From Cycas panzhihuaensis (lineage: Eukaryota > Cycadophyta): a stretch of 64,000 nucleotides of DNA. Within the stretch, counting starts at the first letter, position 1, and every line of letters starts with the position of its first letter. Positions 1 through 10,275 of this stretch are shown here, one piece after another. A program made the position numbers and the translations under genes. Location: positions 170,135,741-170,199,740 of the forward strand of contig CM041465.1 of the NCBI GenBank assembly GCA_023213395.1. Reading direction: 5' to 3'. The notes under the pieces were generated by a model, which did not search any database, was not told where the DNA came from, and saw only the letters and a list, made by a program, of their open reading frames with translations.

Positions 1-1272
1 CTAATGTTGCTTGGTATCTCTTGAAATCTTCTGTAGGGGTTTGTACACTGGATTACTACTCATAGCAACTCTGTACCTTGACATCTCTCCAACGCTTTGT
101 TACATTTATCCTCATATTTTTTGCTGTCATAAGTTGTCATTTACCCTTATCTTACTGCGCTAAAAGGTTATGTGGAGAACCTAGCGGAGGGTTTAGCCAT
201 CCTAAGACTTCCCTTCACTCTGTCTTGCTTGATGTATATGTTTGCTTAAGGGAGGATTTGGAGTTATTTGCAGTAGTTATTTTCATAACTTGACATAACA
301 ATTTGATATATATAATTTGATAAATTCTTATATGTGCAGGTTGGAGTAGTTTTGCGTGAAAGGAAAAGGCCTCCAAATCTGGGTACGCTTCATCCTCTTT
401 TCCTTTGTTTCATTCCATTCACTTCCTTTTATTCCACTTTCTTTTCACAAGGGGAAGGTAAGGAAGCCCCTTCTTCTACATCGATCTTTGTCATACATTC
501 GTCAGCTAGTGAGAGGGCATGTGTTGTGTGTGGGTGACATCTCCCATCGGCCGCTACACCTCTCAGGTATGCACATATTTTTCATTACCCCCCCATTTCC
601 CCTTTTTGCTTTCATTTAAATCTATGTTCTAGCTAAATAGACCACATGAAAGTAAAAGGTTAAAGGGTATTGACTGTTTACACTTATATGTCATATTCTT
701 GACTCATATAGGAAAAGGACGTTATAGGAACCCCCCTTTCCTCTTCCTCTTCCTACCACCCAAACATACCCTTAGGTATATTTTGTTTGGCATTGTTTGT
801 TGCATACGTCCCATTTGTTCTTTTTGCCCCTTTGCCCCTTTAGTTGTTAAAGGAAGATTTGGCTTGAATACCTCCCTCTCTCTCTCTCTCTTGGTTCTAT
901 TTGCCTTGACCAAGTAATTAAGAGAGATCTGCTTACATCATAGGCCTTCGCCTACCCCATTCACATCCATTTCCCTTCATCATAGGGAAACCCTTTGAGG
1001 ATTCCTCTTCTTCCCTTCCGGCCATCCAAGTGTGGGAGGACCTTCCTCTCGAGACCATCCAGGCTACCCCTTGTATGCACTCTCTCTTTCGAATTGAGGG
1101 CTACTTTAAGGTAGTTGGGTGCCATTTACAGGTCCCAAACTCATGCTCCAATGCACGGGGCACCCTGTGTGGTGCTCTCTTTGCTTGTAGGATCTTGCCC
1201 ACACCTTTATCATCATTATTATTTACCATCATTCCTATTGAGCTTAGCGACTATCCCATAGATGCGCATCCA
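1..1272 (+). repeat. G1 left (5') LTR, 3' part only
   Basis: This stretch matches 11705-13018 nearly base for base, with scattered transitions and one indel of about 55 bp near 305-335. It ends in CA just before the primer-binding site, as a 5' LTR should. The LTR start lies left of the window. Short ORFs inside it are out of register with any family and look spurious. Confidence 0.9.
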
Positions 1273-1273
1273 C

Positions 1274-1293
1274 TGGCGACCATACTGGGGACC
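1274..1293 (+). other. G1 primer-binding site
   Basis: TGGCGACCATACTGGGGACC lies one base after the LTR end. The same motif occurs in inverted orientation in G2 (39959-39978, TGGTGACCATACTGGGG) and in G3 (46872-46890). The TGG...GGGGA shape resembles tRNA-Arg or tRNA-Asp-type primer sites of Tat/Ogre elements. I cannot verify the exact tRNA. Confidence 0.75.
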
Positions 1294-1436
1294 CACTAGT
1301 AAGGGAGCTAGTTCCTATCCCTTCCTGTTAGTACTACTATCTTTTAATAGTCTCCTCCACTTCTTCCTTTTGTTGGGTAGCCCCTAATACATACTTTACA
1401 TCTTTCTCATTTTTCTAACATGTTGGCAAGTTTTAT

Positions 1437-3600
1437 ATGCAACACTTCTCACGTCGCTTACATGGTTTGCCTCCATTGTTAGAAGACCCTGCATATCGTC
1501 TTCTTTCATTATCAGATTTTGATTCGACAATGGAAGGATACCCTTCATATTGGGCTTATCATGCTTTTGCCTTAGGAGCTCATGAGTTCCCCACATCTAT
1601 TCCAGGATCTACCCAAGACGGTGACGATCCTATTTACTATCTAGGTGATCAACATCACCCACTTGATGCCCACCCCTCTACTCATGCAGTAGAGGGTCCA
1701 TCTCCTCTCGAGATTCACCACCCAGTTGGTGATTCTTATGAGGAGTGCCCTGAGGGGTCTTCTTTGTTTGAGGTTCCGTCTACCTCCTACGATCATGTAG
1801 ATACCCCTCCCGCTGATGTGATTGAAGCCCTTAGTGAGTGCTTTCATGCTGCTCGTCTCCAATCACGTCTTAGATGGTTTGAAGATGTCTTACATGGTGG
1901 GGCATCTTCCTCATCTGCACCTATCCCACCATCTTCATCCGCATCTATACCTCCCACAACGAGTAATCCTTTTGTGCCTACACATTCATCCTGCTCGTCC
2001 CCTATGTCTACCTTAGGGATGTCTGTCGCACCTTCTATTCTTCATCATGGTCCTAGCTCTTTGAGACTCTCTCGTGGTATGTCTTTCTCCTAGGTAGGGG
2101 TTAGCATACCTTTTCCTAGTCAAGCCAATATGCCACTTCCGAATGTGGTATATGCATTTTTTAGTAGGCCTAGAGGTCCTACTAACATCTATACTACTAG
2201 TCATATGGGATTCACTCCCATGTATACTTAAAACCAACCTAATGGCCCCTCTCTTTACATACCCCCAGGCTATACTTCTCAGCCTTGAGGGCATGGTAAA
2301 GGGAGCCATATTCTAGCTTATGGGGTGGATATGTTACATCCATATGGGGTTGCGTCACCCACGGGTGGCCCATATGGACAAAACTCAGTTCCACACCCTT
2401 CCTTTCCTCCATCCTGCATAGCTCCTTACGCTGCTCCTTTGCAAGGAAACCTAACTTCCTTCCAAAGTACCTATCCTCAAGTCTCTTTTCAGTAAGGGAT
2501 ATTCCCTCAAGGAGGGATGGGCCTACCACCCCTATCTGTTCCTTGTCTATTACCTTCCATATCATTTGTCGATCCTATGGTCCAGGCAAGGGCACATCCC
2601 TTCATTGATTATAAATTGACACCATTATCCATTGAGGCATGAAGAACCAATTTGTCACCTCATCCCCCTGAAGTTCCTAAGTTTTATGGAACTTCATCAC
2701 AGGATCCAACGGAGTACGTCTGTAGTTTCTCTATGGTGTGCATTAATTACTAGGCCTATGATCACATCCTAATGAAATTATTTCCACGATCCCTACAAGG
2801 TGATGCCCTCAAATGGTTCTATCGCCTGCCTGCCCATTCTATTTTCTCATTCCAGCAACTTGTGGATGAATTCATCAACTATTTTGATATTGCTCGTCCA
2901 TTTGAAAGTGGAATGAAATCCCTTCTTTCTCTCAAACAAGTTCACGATGAGATGAATCGTGACTTTGTGTAGCGATTTCATGACCTCCTCCATTCTACTA
3001 AAGCTACTTTGCTTGAGGAATTAAAGAGGGACCTCTTCGTTAATGCACTTCGCCCTAAAGTCCATGTAGAAGTCCTTAAGATGGGGGCAACTACATGTGA
3101 TTTTACTATCACAAAGTGCTTAGTGCTTGAGGCTATTGAGATCCATGCTAGACTCAAGAAGCCTCTTAAGCCCTCACAGTGACATGAGGCACTACCTCAA
3201 ACTAAAGAAACCAAACCACAATAGTCCACTATATCCTCTTCTCATCCGACTGAGAAGACCCTAGATCCGCTCACGTCTGCTATACGTTCATTTGAGCATA
3301 CGATGAAGGAACTTAAACTGCAGGCTCCTTCATCACCTACTTCTAATAAACAAATCTAACAAGCTACTCAAGATGCTCTACATAGGGGTGGTAAGACCCA
3401 GCCCTCTCAAGCATGGAAGCCAGATTCCTCACTTGAGAAGAAGTGGTGTTCCATTCATGGGGAGTGTTTCCATGACAACTTACGTTGTAGGGCTTAACAT
3501 CCTAGGGATGTCCCATAACATGACTCATCTCCTAAACGAGCCTCAAGGCCTAACCTAGACCAACCAGTCCACAAGGATCCGTTCCCTAAGCATGGGGAGC
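1437..3600 (+). pseudogene. G1 gag (retrotransposon capsid protein), degraded
   Basis: An open stretch of 218 codons (1437-2093) is rich in Pro and Ser and is homologous to the antisense-oriented 39100-39850 of G2. The capsid core follows in the same frame at 2772-3200, with the plant retrotransposon gag signature GDALKWFYRLP and then FQQLVDEFINYFD. Several stops interrupt it: one after RDFV replaces an expected Gln, and one after PSQ replaces the Trp that G2 still has. A nucleocapsid knuckle WCSIHGECFHDNLRC (about 3440-3485) has the C-H-H-C spacing of Tat elements. Gag would package the RNA into virus-like particles. This copy cannot make a full protein. Confidence 0.85.
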
Positions 3601-3736
3601 GTGATCATAATGCTTAACCAAAGAACATGCAGAATCAGGGAAGATCCATGAATTTCTGTCCTTCCCACAATAAGGGGAAGGCACTTAGGATTCGTCTTCT
3701 TCATCGTGTTCCCCTGACTGACATACTCCCTCACCT

Positions 3737-4585
3737 TTGCGGTCTCGGAATAAGGGAAAGAAGGTGATTCAAATGCTTAAGGCCACCCCCTTGTATGCCC
3801 TTACTCAGTCTCAAGCCACTAAAGAGGTAACTAATGCCTCTTCTTCTGCTCCACACTCTGATCCTCTTCCGGAAACCTCCCTTCTAGAAGTTCCATTACT
3901 TCCCAAGACTATTCTCGTTCGCCCAGGTCACTACAATTTCAAAAGAGCTCTTCCTCAATTCACAATGAAGGGGAACACCTTTTCTGTCGTCGATGAGCTT
4001 TGTACCATGGCCGCCGGGAGTCCATCATAGACGTCTTGAGAAGTTGTCCCAAACAATGAACTCTCCTTTTGGAAGCTTTAGGGTTGAGTGACGTGCCTAT
4101 TCATGCTTTGGGTATTACCCAAAGCCATGAGCCTATCATTTCTTTTGACCCTAAAGACCTTCCTCCCACTTGTGAAAGGGAACGCTAATGGAACTTCCCT
4201 TTCACCATCACTATTGACACACCAAACTGTACCTTGCAAAGGACCGTCGTTGACAATGGTTCTTCTGTTAATGCCATGCACTTGCATGTTATGTAAGAGC
4301 TTGGCATTTCTGCTTTGGAACATGTTCCATGGCGATGCCAAGGCTATGATGGTAGCAAAAAGAATCCATTGGGATCCGTCTCAATCCAGCTCACTCTCGA
4401 GGGCAAGACTATCCTTGCCGACATTGTAGTCCTTGACGTCGACGTCAACTACAATCTTCTCTTGGGTCAACCATGGCTTGATCAGATGGGAGCCGTGTGT
4501 TCGACCTGCTGGGGGCAACTTAAGTTCATCCACAATGGACGAATGAGGGTTATTTCCTGTGAACGTCTGCCTGTCAAATAAACTC
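3737..4585 (+). pseudogene. G1 protease domain and upstream linker, degraded
   Basis: The linker at 3737-4030 is colinear with G2 36850-37374. The aspartic-protease domain follows, with the catalytic-loop equivalent VVDNGSSVNAMHLHVM near 4250-4292, a TAG stop, and the C-terminal flap and fold motif YNLLLGQPWLDQMG near 4450-4490. Frames change between 3737, about 4190 and 4315, so at least two indels have occurred. The domain would cleave the Gag-Pol polyprotein. G2 keeps the same order of motifs, which supports the call. Confidence 0.8.
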
Positions 4586-5567
4586 GACCCACCAACTAAC
4601 CAAGCTATGGCCATACGAAGGGGGACAAAAGCCCTTATACTCATGCCTCAACTTGCTCCATCGGCATACCTGATTCGTCCCATCTTGAAGAAGACCCTAC
4701 ATCTTCTTCCTCTAGTCTTACTCACTTTGCTCATATCGGTGTTGGGTGCTACGGGTACCTTGCCTTGTTCAGTGACGATAAGTCCTATGGTGAGGATGAG
4801 GACTTTCCTCACTCCATCTCTTTCCTCCGCACTAGTAGGAGGCACCCTTCTTGTTCTAGGTCCCAACCTAGAATCCCTCTTGTTGGAGAGACTAGTCACC
4901 CCCTTGTGTTACATGTCATTGCACACATTGACCCACATGTCATTGATTCTTCCTCTCCATCATCCCCTGCAGGTGATGGTTTTGAGGAACTTCCTTTTGC
5001 TCTTTCTGAGGAGCCCCTTCCTGACTCTCTCTTAGAGTCTTTTGGGAATGTTAGGTAATCTACTGATCATCATAACTTTGTTGCTCCCACTTCCTCCACC
5101 ACCTCATCTATTTGAAGTAAGGTCATCTATGGGGTGGATTACTTCCAAGATGATGAGGCTCTACTTGAGCACTTAGTGGGCTCTGCGCCCAACCTTATGG
5201 AGGTTCCCTCTCTATGAGTTTCCCTTCAAGGTCTCACCGATGAGGAGTCTATCTATCAAGCTCACCTCTTGGACCTCGAGGCCTTGGATGAGAGACGTTT
5301 AGTCACCTATCAGGCTAACCTCTCATCCAAAACCCGCTCACAAAGGACCCACGACAAACACCTTCATTCTTGTCCTTTGTATCCTGGGGACCACATTCTC
5401 AAATTGGAATATCTCCATGACCGCTTGACTAAATTTAGATCCAAATGGGTTGGTCCCTTTATCATTCTTGAGAGCCTTGATAATGACGCCTATAAGATCA
5501 CCACCTTGGAGGGCCTTGACTTTTAGAAAGCTATTAATGGAAAATTCCTTAAGAAATTCTACACATG
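4586..5567 (+). pseudogene. G1 pre-RT spacer joined in frame to integrase C-terminus
   Basis: The spacer (4586-about 5195) matches G2 35940-36600, including YFQDDEALLEHLVGS. At about 5195-5200 the sequence switches, without leaving the reading frame, to the end of integrase: EVPSL, VSLQGLTDEES, then the GPQ-type C-terminal module with FRSKWVGPFIILESLDNDAY and GKFLKKFYT. In G2 these two points lie about 2.5 kb apart, with RT, RNase H and the integrase core between them. Only one stop (TGA after PSL) lies near the joint. This could be a simple deletion or a propagating non-autonomous subfamily. Confidence 0.85.
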
Positions 5568-6312
5568 ACTTCGTCATCACCGTATCCACACTCCAAAATG
5601 AGCCTAAACTACCATCTTAAGCTTGTTCCCATTCCTCCTAGCCACAAGTGGAATGACAGCTTAGGATGGCCTTCTCGTTTCTTTTTGGTTCCTTCCACGG
5701 GACCCTTGTTCCCATTCCCCTTGGGACCTTGTCCTCTTATTTGGGAATTCCCTGATTAGGATGACATTTTGGGAGTGTCGTCACTCTCGTCCTCTTGGTA
5801 TTTCCTTTGCATATCCTACTATGCTCCTATATAGACATGTGTGTTGCCTTGTTTCCTAGCCCCACATATGTCTATCACCTCTACTCATGGTGATCGTGTG
5901 TGCTCCTGTTAGGAATATGGTCCCACATGAAAGGAAATACGTATAACCTAAATGAATATTATAACACAACACTCACACAATAATCAGCTTAAAGTGTAAT
6001 CATATATATATATCCTCATGCATCCATGCACCCTTATACACATACATAAATATGTAAACAAAACATACATATCATCCATCACATATTATGATACACATCA
6101 TCATACACCAAATAGGGTATCAATCACCCCATCTATATGCATCAAAATAATCATGTGCCATATCATACAAATGGTATGGTACATCATCCGTGGGAAGCTG
6201 GTGTCCTTGCAGGGAGGGTACAATCATGTAACTACATATGGTGACTTCCTAGAGGTTTGTGCTTTCCTCTATCTAAAATAAAAAACTAGATACACTACTC
6301 TACTCATCACAC
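5568..6312 (+). other. G1 3' noncoding spacer after integrase
   Basis: No coding frame is supported. The sequence is colinear with G2 32270-33020 read in reverse. Conserved islands include GTGGAATGA near 5650 and CTTTGCATATCCT near 5805, plus an A/T-rich CATA-repeat stretch at 6010-6110. It separates the end of integrase from the converging end of the antisense gene, so it may hold 3' processing signals for both strands. Confidence 0.6.
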
Positions 6313-6902
6313 TTACAGGGCATCATCTCCTGGTCGATGTGATCCCTCTCCTAGGCACCACATCCCTCCGAGAATCCTCCTTAGTCTCTGCGAGCTTCTC
6401 GCCTCGCTCCCCTCGTCTCATGGCCTCCTTGGGGTCGTCGCCACTGTGTGGGTCTGTATCCTGCTCTGTGCTGACCTCGATGCCATGTCCTCTATCAGTT
6501 GATCGTATCAGGCCTAGATACGATCCTGCTCTGTATCTATGAGGTGGAGCCTCTCCTCCATCCCCCAGAGGTTCTCCCCCATTACTACTATCCAGATATA
6601 GCTCCCTGTATCCCCTCTGGCTCTTCCTTGAGCCTCCAATGCCTGCACCTGACTCTGTAGGGCATCCCTCTCATCTCGAGTAGCCTCTAACTCTGCCTGA
6701 TGTCATCCCGCATATACCTCATACTCTTGGGACTCTGCAACCCATATGTCTCTCGCCCGTATCAATGGGGTGAATGCTACTATGTAGTCGCCTGTCGATC
6801 TAGGCTCATCACATGCTTGGATGGGAGGTTGCCCCTCCGCGAAGGCCCGAGGGAATACCTCTCAGACTACCGCCTCTACTAGCCTCTAGATGTCTACCAT
6901 AC

Positions 6903-7015
6903 CTGCAAATCCAATATATCATGTATCAGTACATGTCTATACACATATCAAACCAAAAACCAAACTATACATACATCTGGTAATCAAATGATAACAGGAG
7001 AAGGTCATGTCTCAC
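6903..7015 (-). other. Predicted intron 2 of the antisense PMD gene (113 bp)
   Basis: The donor is G|GTGAGA (7015-7010) and the acceptor ATTTGCAG ends at 6903. Phase is 1 on both sides and splicing keeps the frame. The call gains strength from G2, which has the same donor GTGAGA at 30914 and an acceptor TTGTAG at 31644, with homologous codons on both sides but unrelated intron content. Confidence 0.75.
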
Positions 7016-8231
7016 CTAGTGTGGTTATCAGCTCCTTGACTCGAGTGACTACATCTACCTTAAGCCCTTTGCCAGCTACAGGTACCTCCTCCTCCTTGGG
7101 TACCTCCTCTACTACTGCCTCAGCTGTAGGGGTGTCCCTCCTCTCTGTGGCTGGTGCAACTGCCTCTCTGGACCTCCTGACGATCCGTAGCCTGCGGGTG
7201 CATGTCATTGGGCCCCTACTCTCCTTTGTAGTTCCTGATATGCCTGCCTCTCCACCTGCAGCCCTTGATGGACCTACTCCCCTACCCACAGTCCCTGATG
7301 GACCTGCCTCTCCTATAGGTCGTGATGGGCCAGACCTATCACCTCTGTCACCACCCTCATCATCTCTTGGGGGCACTCTTGCCCCACCCGCCTCGTCGTC
7401 ACTATCCCATCTCACCACTCTATACGGATCCACTATATAATCTATCATGGTGGGGAGGTCTAGTGATGTAGCCTCCATTAAGCGATGGACATGTGCCTGG
7501 TCCTCGGTCCCTCTCAACCTGGTCTGCCATTGGTGTACCATCGGGGCCCACTCTGAGATAGGGTGTGGTCCCCCTGTCAGTGCCACTGCTCCAAAGTGGT
7601 CGAAGAACCAGCACTGTAGTAAGGTACTATATGATAGTCTGCCCCTGCCTACAACCCAAATAGCATCCAACTATGTGATGAGGTTCGCCACTATGAGGGT
7701 AGCCCAGTCCATCCTCTCTCCTGCCTCGCATCGGCGTACTACATCTATCCATCCTCCTAGTATATCTCTATAGTTTTGTTTCTGGGATACCTGGAACATA
7801 ATACAAAAGGTAATCAACTTCCTCACCTGAGGAACTCCTGACATAACCATGGTTTGGAGAGGAATCCCTCACCTCTCCCACCTGTCGAAGTCTGTAAAGA
7901 ACATAGTTGCCTCCCTGTGTGCTACCTCATTGCTAAGCAATGCTCCTAGTGTCACTGGCCTCCCCATCTCCGATACTCCCAGTATCCTCCTGATATCCCT
8001 AGGCATCACTGATACGTCTCCCACCTAGGGTAGGTGAAAGACATGTCTCCTCTTGTCCCAGTGTGACACTATATCAACCAATAAACGCTTATCAGAGGTG
8101 TATTGGGGTGTCCTTGTGATCTTTAGTAGGCCATATCTCCTCAAGATCTCCCTATCCTCTCTTGTCATCATCTCAATAAAGCTGAGCATCACCATTCCAA
8201 TGTTCTCACGATTCTCCACCGCGGTCACAAC

Positions 8232-8716
8232 CTGCAAAACACCATAAAACAAGTCAGACCTTAACCTATACTCATTCCTCATCCCCTGGACTACCTCTCG
8301 GCCTCTTCTGGTTGAGATTTAGGGTCCCTGGGGTCCCCACTCTCTTTTTTCTATAGTTTTGCCTTCACACTGCACCAAACTACGTGGTACCACAGAGTTT
8401 GGCCTGGGTCCTGCAGCGATCGAGGCCTCGTGGCAAAGATCACGACACTGCGATCTTTGTTGCGGTGCGAATGGCACCCCCCCAAAAGGGAGGGTTTTCT
8501 ACCTAAAATTTTTTTTTTTTTTCCTCTTGTGGGCCACAGCTGGGCCAATGGGACCATGGCTACTTAATGCCCCAGTCCTGCCCCTCTCTGGGTCCAATTC
8601 AGACTCCAGAAGGCCATTTTTCCATCTATATGGGGCCTGAAAACCTACATAAAAAACATAAAAAAGTAATAAATTTTAAAGTGTCATATGGGTTATGGTT
8701 TTGGAGATCCACTCAC
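8232..8716 (-). other. Predicted intron 1 of the antisense PMD gene
   Basis: On the minus strand the donor GTGAGT (8716-8711) follows a short ATG exon, and the acceptor TTTTGCAG ends at 8232. Both flanks are phase 0, so the ATG frame continues straight into the PMD frame. An alternative start at 8282 inside the same open frame would need no intron 1, so this intron is less certain than intron 2. A T-run on the plus strand (about 8508-8522) lies inside it. Confidence 0.5.
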
Positions 8717-8898
8717 TAGATCTGGCTAAGCGCCGGCCATCTCGTCTCTATGATCTAAACGACTATCCTCGGGCTCCAATCTGATGGTCTGATCTCCCTT
8801 TGTATGCCTCTGAAGTCGGTAGCACTCTGCTGCGTAAGGGAATGGCTCTGGATTCATTCAAGAGCCCATGAAAATGAATCTCATTTTCATCGATTTTC

Positions 8899-8906
8899 CT
8901 TATATA
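8899..8906 (-). promoter_or_regulatory. Probable TATA box of the antisense PMD gene
   Basis: Minus-strand TATATAAG in the context CTATATAAGG lies 159 bp upstream of the predicted ATG at 8740. The ATG has a good plant context (GAG ATG GC). Between them is a short upstream ORF of about ten codons. Position and sequence fit a genuine RNA polymerase II core promoter, though TATA-like strings are common in A/T-rich DNA. Confidence 0.5.
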
Positions 8907-10265
8907 GATGGGGGCTCTGACAGGCACTATCTCTGTTTTCACTCTTGTGATAGCCCTTGGGATCATTCCTTACCCCCGATCACCTTTGCCTTCTAGCCCT
9001 ATCTTCTGTTGTGCTACCATAGCCTTCATTTCGCTCTTTCTTATAAATGCATTAATGGCACATCACCGATGCATTTTCGCAGGGCCTTTCTGCCTCGTTT
9101 TACATGCCACTCCCGTGTATGCTTGAGTTTATACTTGTTTGGCTCATTTCACAGTCCCAGACCCATTTCTGTAGCCTATTCCTGCCCTTGGGGCCTCCAA
9201 AGGAAATGCTCCCCCTGTTTGGAGTCATTCTTTACTTTCCAAAACAACCTTTGGCATCCGAAGGTGCCCTTTTACCACTCGTTCTCAATCGATAGTCGGG
9301 TAGCCTGCTCTTGTCCCTAGGCAGCCTCATTGCTAGGTCCTCCTGCCCTTCACAGCCATTTATTGCTTGCCATATGAGCCTCTTTTTGCTTCGACTCTTA
9401 CATTATCACATATTTTCTCCACCAAGATATTTCCTTTCATCATCTATGTCTCTCTTCATCTTTACCGATGGCGGAAGCTGCGGTAACCCTAGACCTTCTA
9501 CCGCTACATGGATTCTTCGCATCCCTTCCAGATAGGAATTCCTGTGTTCTAGAATCTTCCTCCCTAAGGCCACCAATAATGAAGCTAAGTAGATGGTTGT
9601 TATTGAGGCCCTTACTGATGCACTCCATTTCCATCATGGATCTATTGTTCTTCTTTGTGACTCCTAGGTGGTGGTGTCCCATTTCACTGAGGTTTACTAG
9701 GTACGATGCCCTCACTTGAGATCCCTCAATTTGACTGCCATATCCTTGCTGGCTAATTTCCAGTCTGTTGACATCTAACACATTCCTTGGGCCCTCAATG
9801 CTGAGGCAGATAGTCTCGTTCACCCCTCCTTGGTAGCCTCCCTCTTCTTCTTGGCCCTTTGAGGTTGCTGGTCACCCTGTCATCCAAATCTTGGGCTATC
9901 ATATAGATCACCTTGAGACCCATTTGCACCTCCAAAAGCTAGCTACTAATGAGGTTAAACTATGGTGATTACTAGGTTTGCTCATTTACCTGACTTTATC
10001 ATGCACTTTTCTTTGCATTTTCATGATGGGGGGCAACTCCCTCATCCTTCTTAGCTTCTAGTTGATTCTCGGGTGGCGCATAGGTAGCCTCTATGTTGTC
10101 TCCACCCCTGTCCTCATATCCATGTACTCTACCATGATACTTGTCGGTACCCTTGGCTCTTGTTATGATCATGATTTATATATATACATACACACATGCT
10201 ACTGACAGTTTTGTTGCCAACATTCACTATTGTACCATGCTTCCGATCAGTGAGGCTCTGCTGCT
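8907..10265. other. G1 3' region between antisense promoter and LTR, no gene seen
   Basis: No recognisable domain occurs on either strand; the short ORFs here lack family motifs. It may include upstream regulatory DNA of the antisense gene and the plus-strand 3' UTR. It has no counterpart in G2 within the window because G2 is truncated at its 3' end. Confidence 0.5.
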
Positions 10266-10275
10266 AAGGGGGTAG
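10266..10275 (+). other. Candidate polypurine tract of G1
   Basis: AAGGGGGTAG is followed directly by TG, as expected just before a 3' LTR. The left LTR start is outside the window, so the boundary cannot be confirmed by comparison. Confidence 0.35.

Larger units (their letters stand above)
6313..8740 (-). pseudogene. Antisense accessory gene of G1: plant mobile domain (PMD) protein, three exons
   Basis: Read on the minus strand: exon 1 8740-8717, exon 2 8231-7016, exon 3 6902-6313, about 609 codons with no frameshift. Exon 2 carries the PMD (PF10536-type) signature HWDKRRHVFHLP (8028-8063), then GDVSVMPRDIRRILGV and GRPVT, matching the family pattern W-x-TH-TFHLP, DVAxLLGL, G-x-PVT. LLQCWFFDHF (7593-7622) and a DPYRVVRW end (near 7425) fit the C-terminal half of the domain. 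A Ser/Gly/Pro-rich acidic region follows. Exon 3 ends in a coiled-coil-like tail with ATRDERDALQSQVQALEAQ. Ten in-frame TAG/TGA stops are present, so this copy is dead. MAIN/MAIL1, the host PMD proteins, act in silencing; any role here is inference. Confidence 0.8.

Noticed and set aside
78-293. ORF in the G1 LTR with an N-terminal hydrophobic stretch resembling a signal peptide
   Set aside because: It lies in an LTR; the right copy (11782-11997) has no sign of codon-level constraint, and no family match is apparent.
6988-7440. 150-codon plus-strand Ser/Pro/Thr-rich ORF
   Set aside because: Shadow of the antisense PMD exon 2, which has domain motifs and matched splice sites.
8908-9320. Overlapping plus-strand ORFs of 60-100 codons
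   Set aside because: No motif; composition-driven open frames in C/T-rich DNA.
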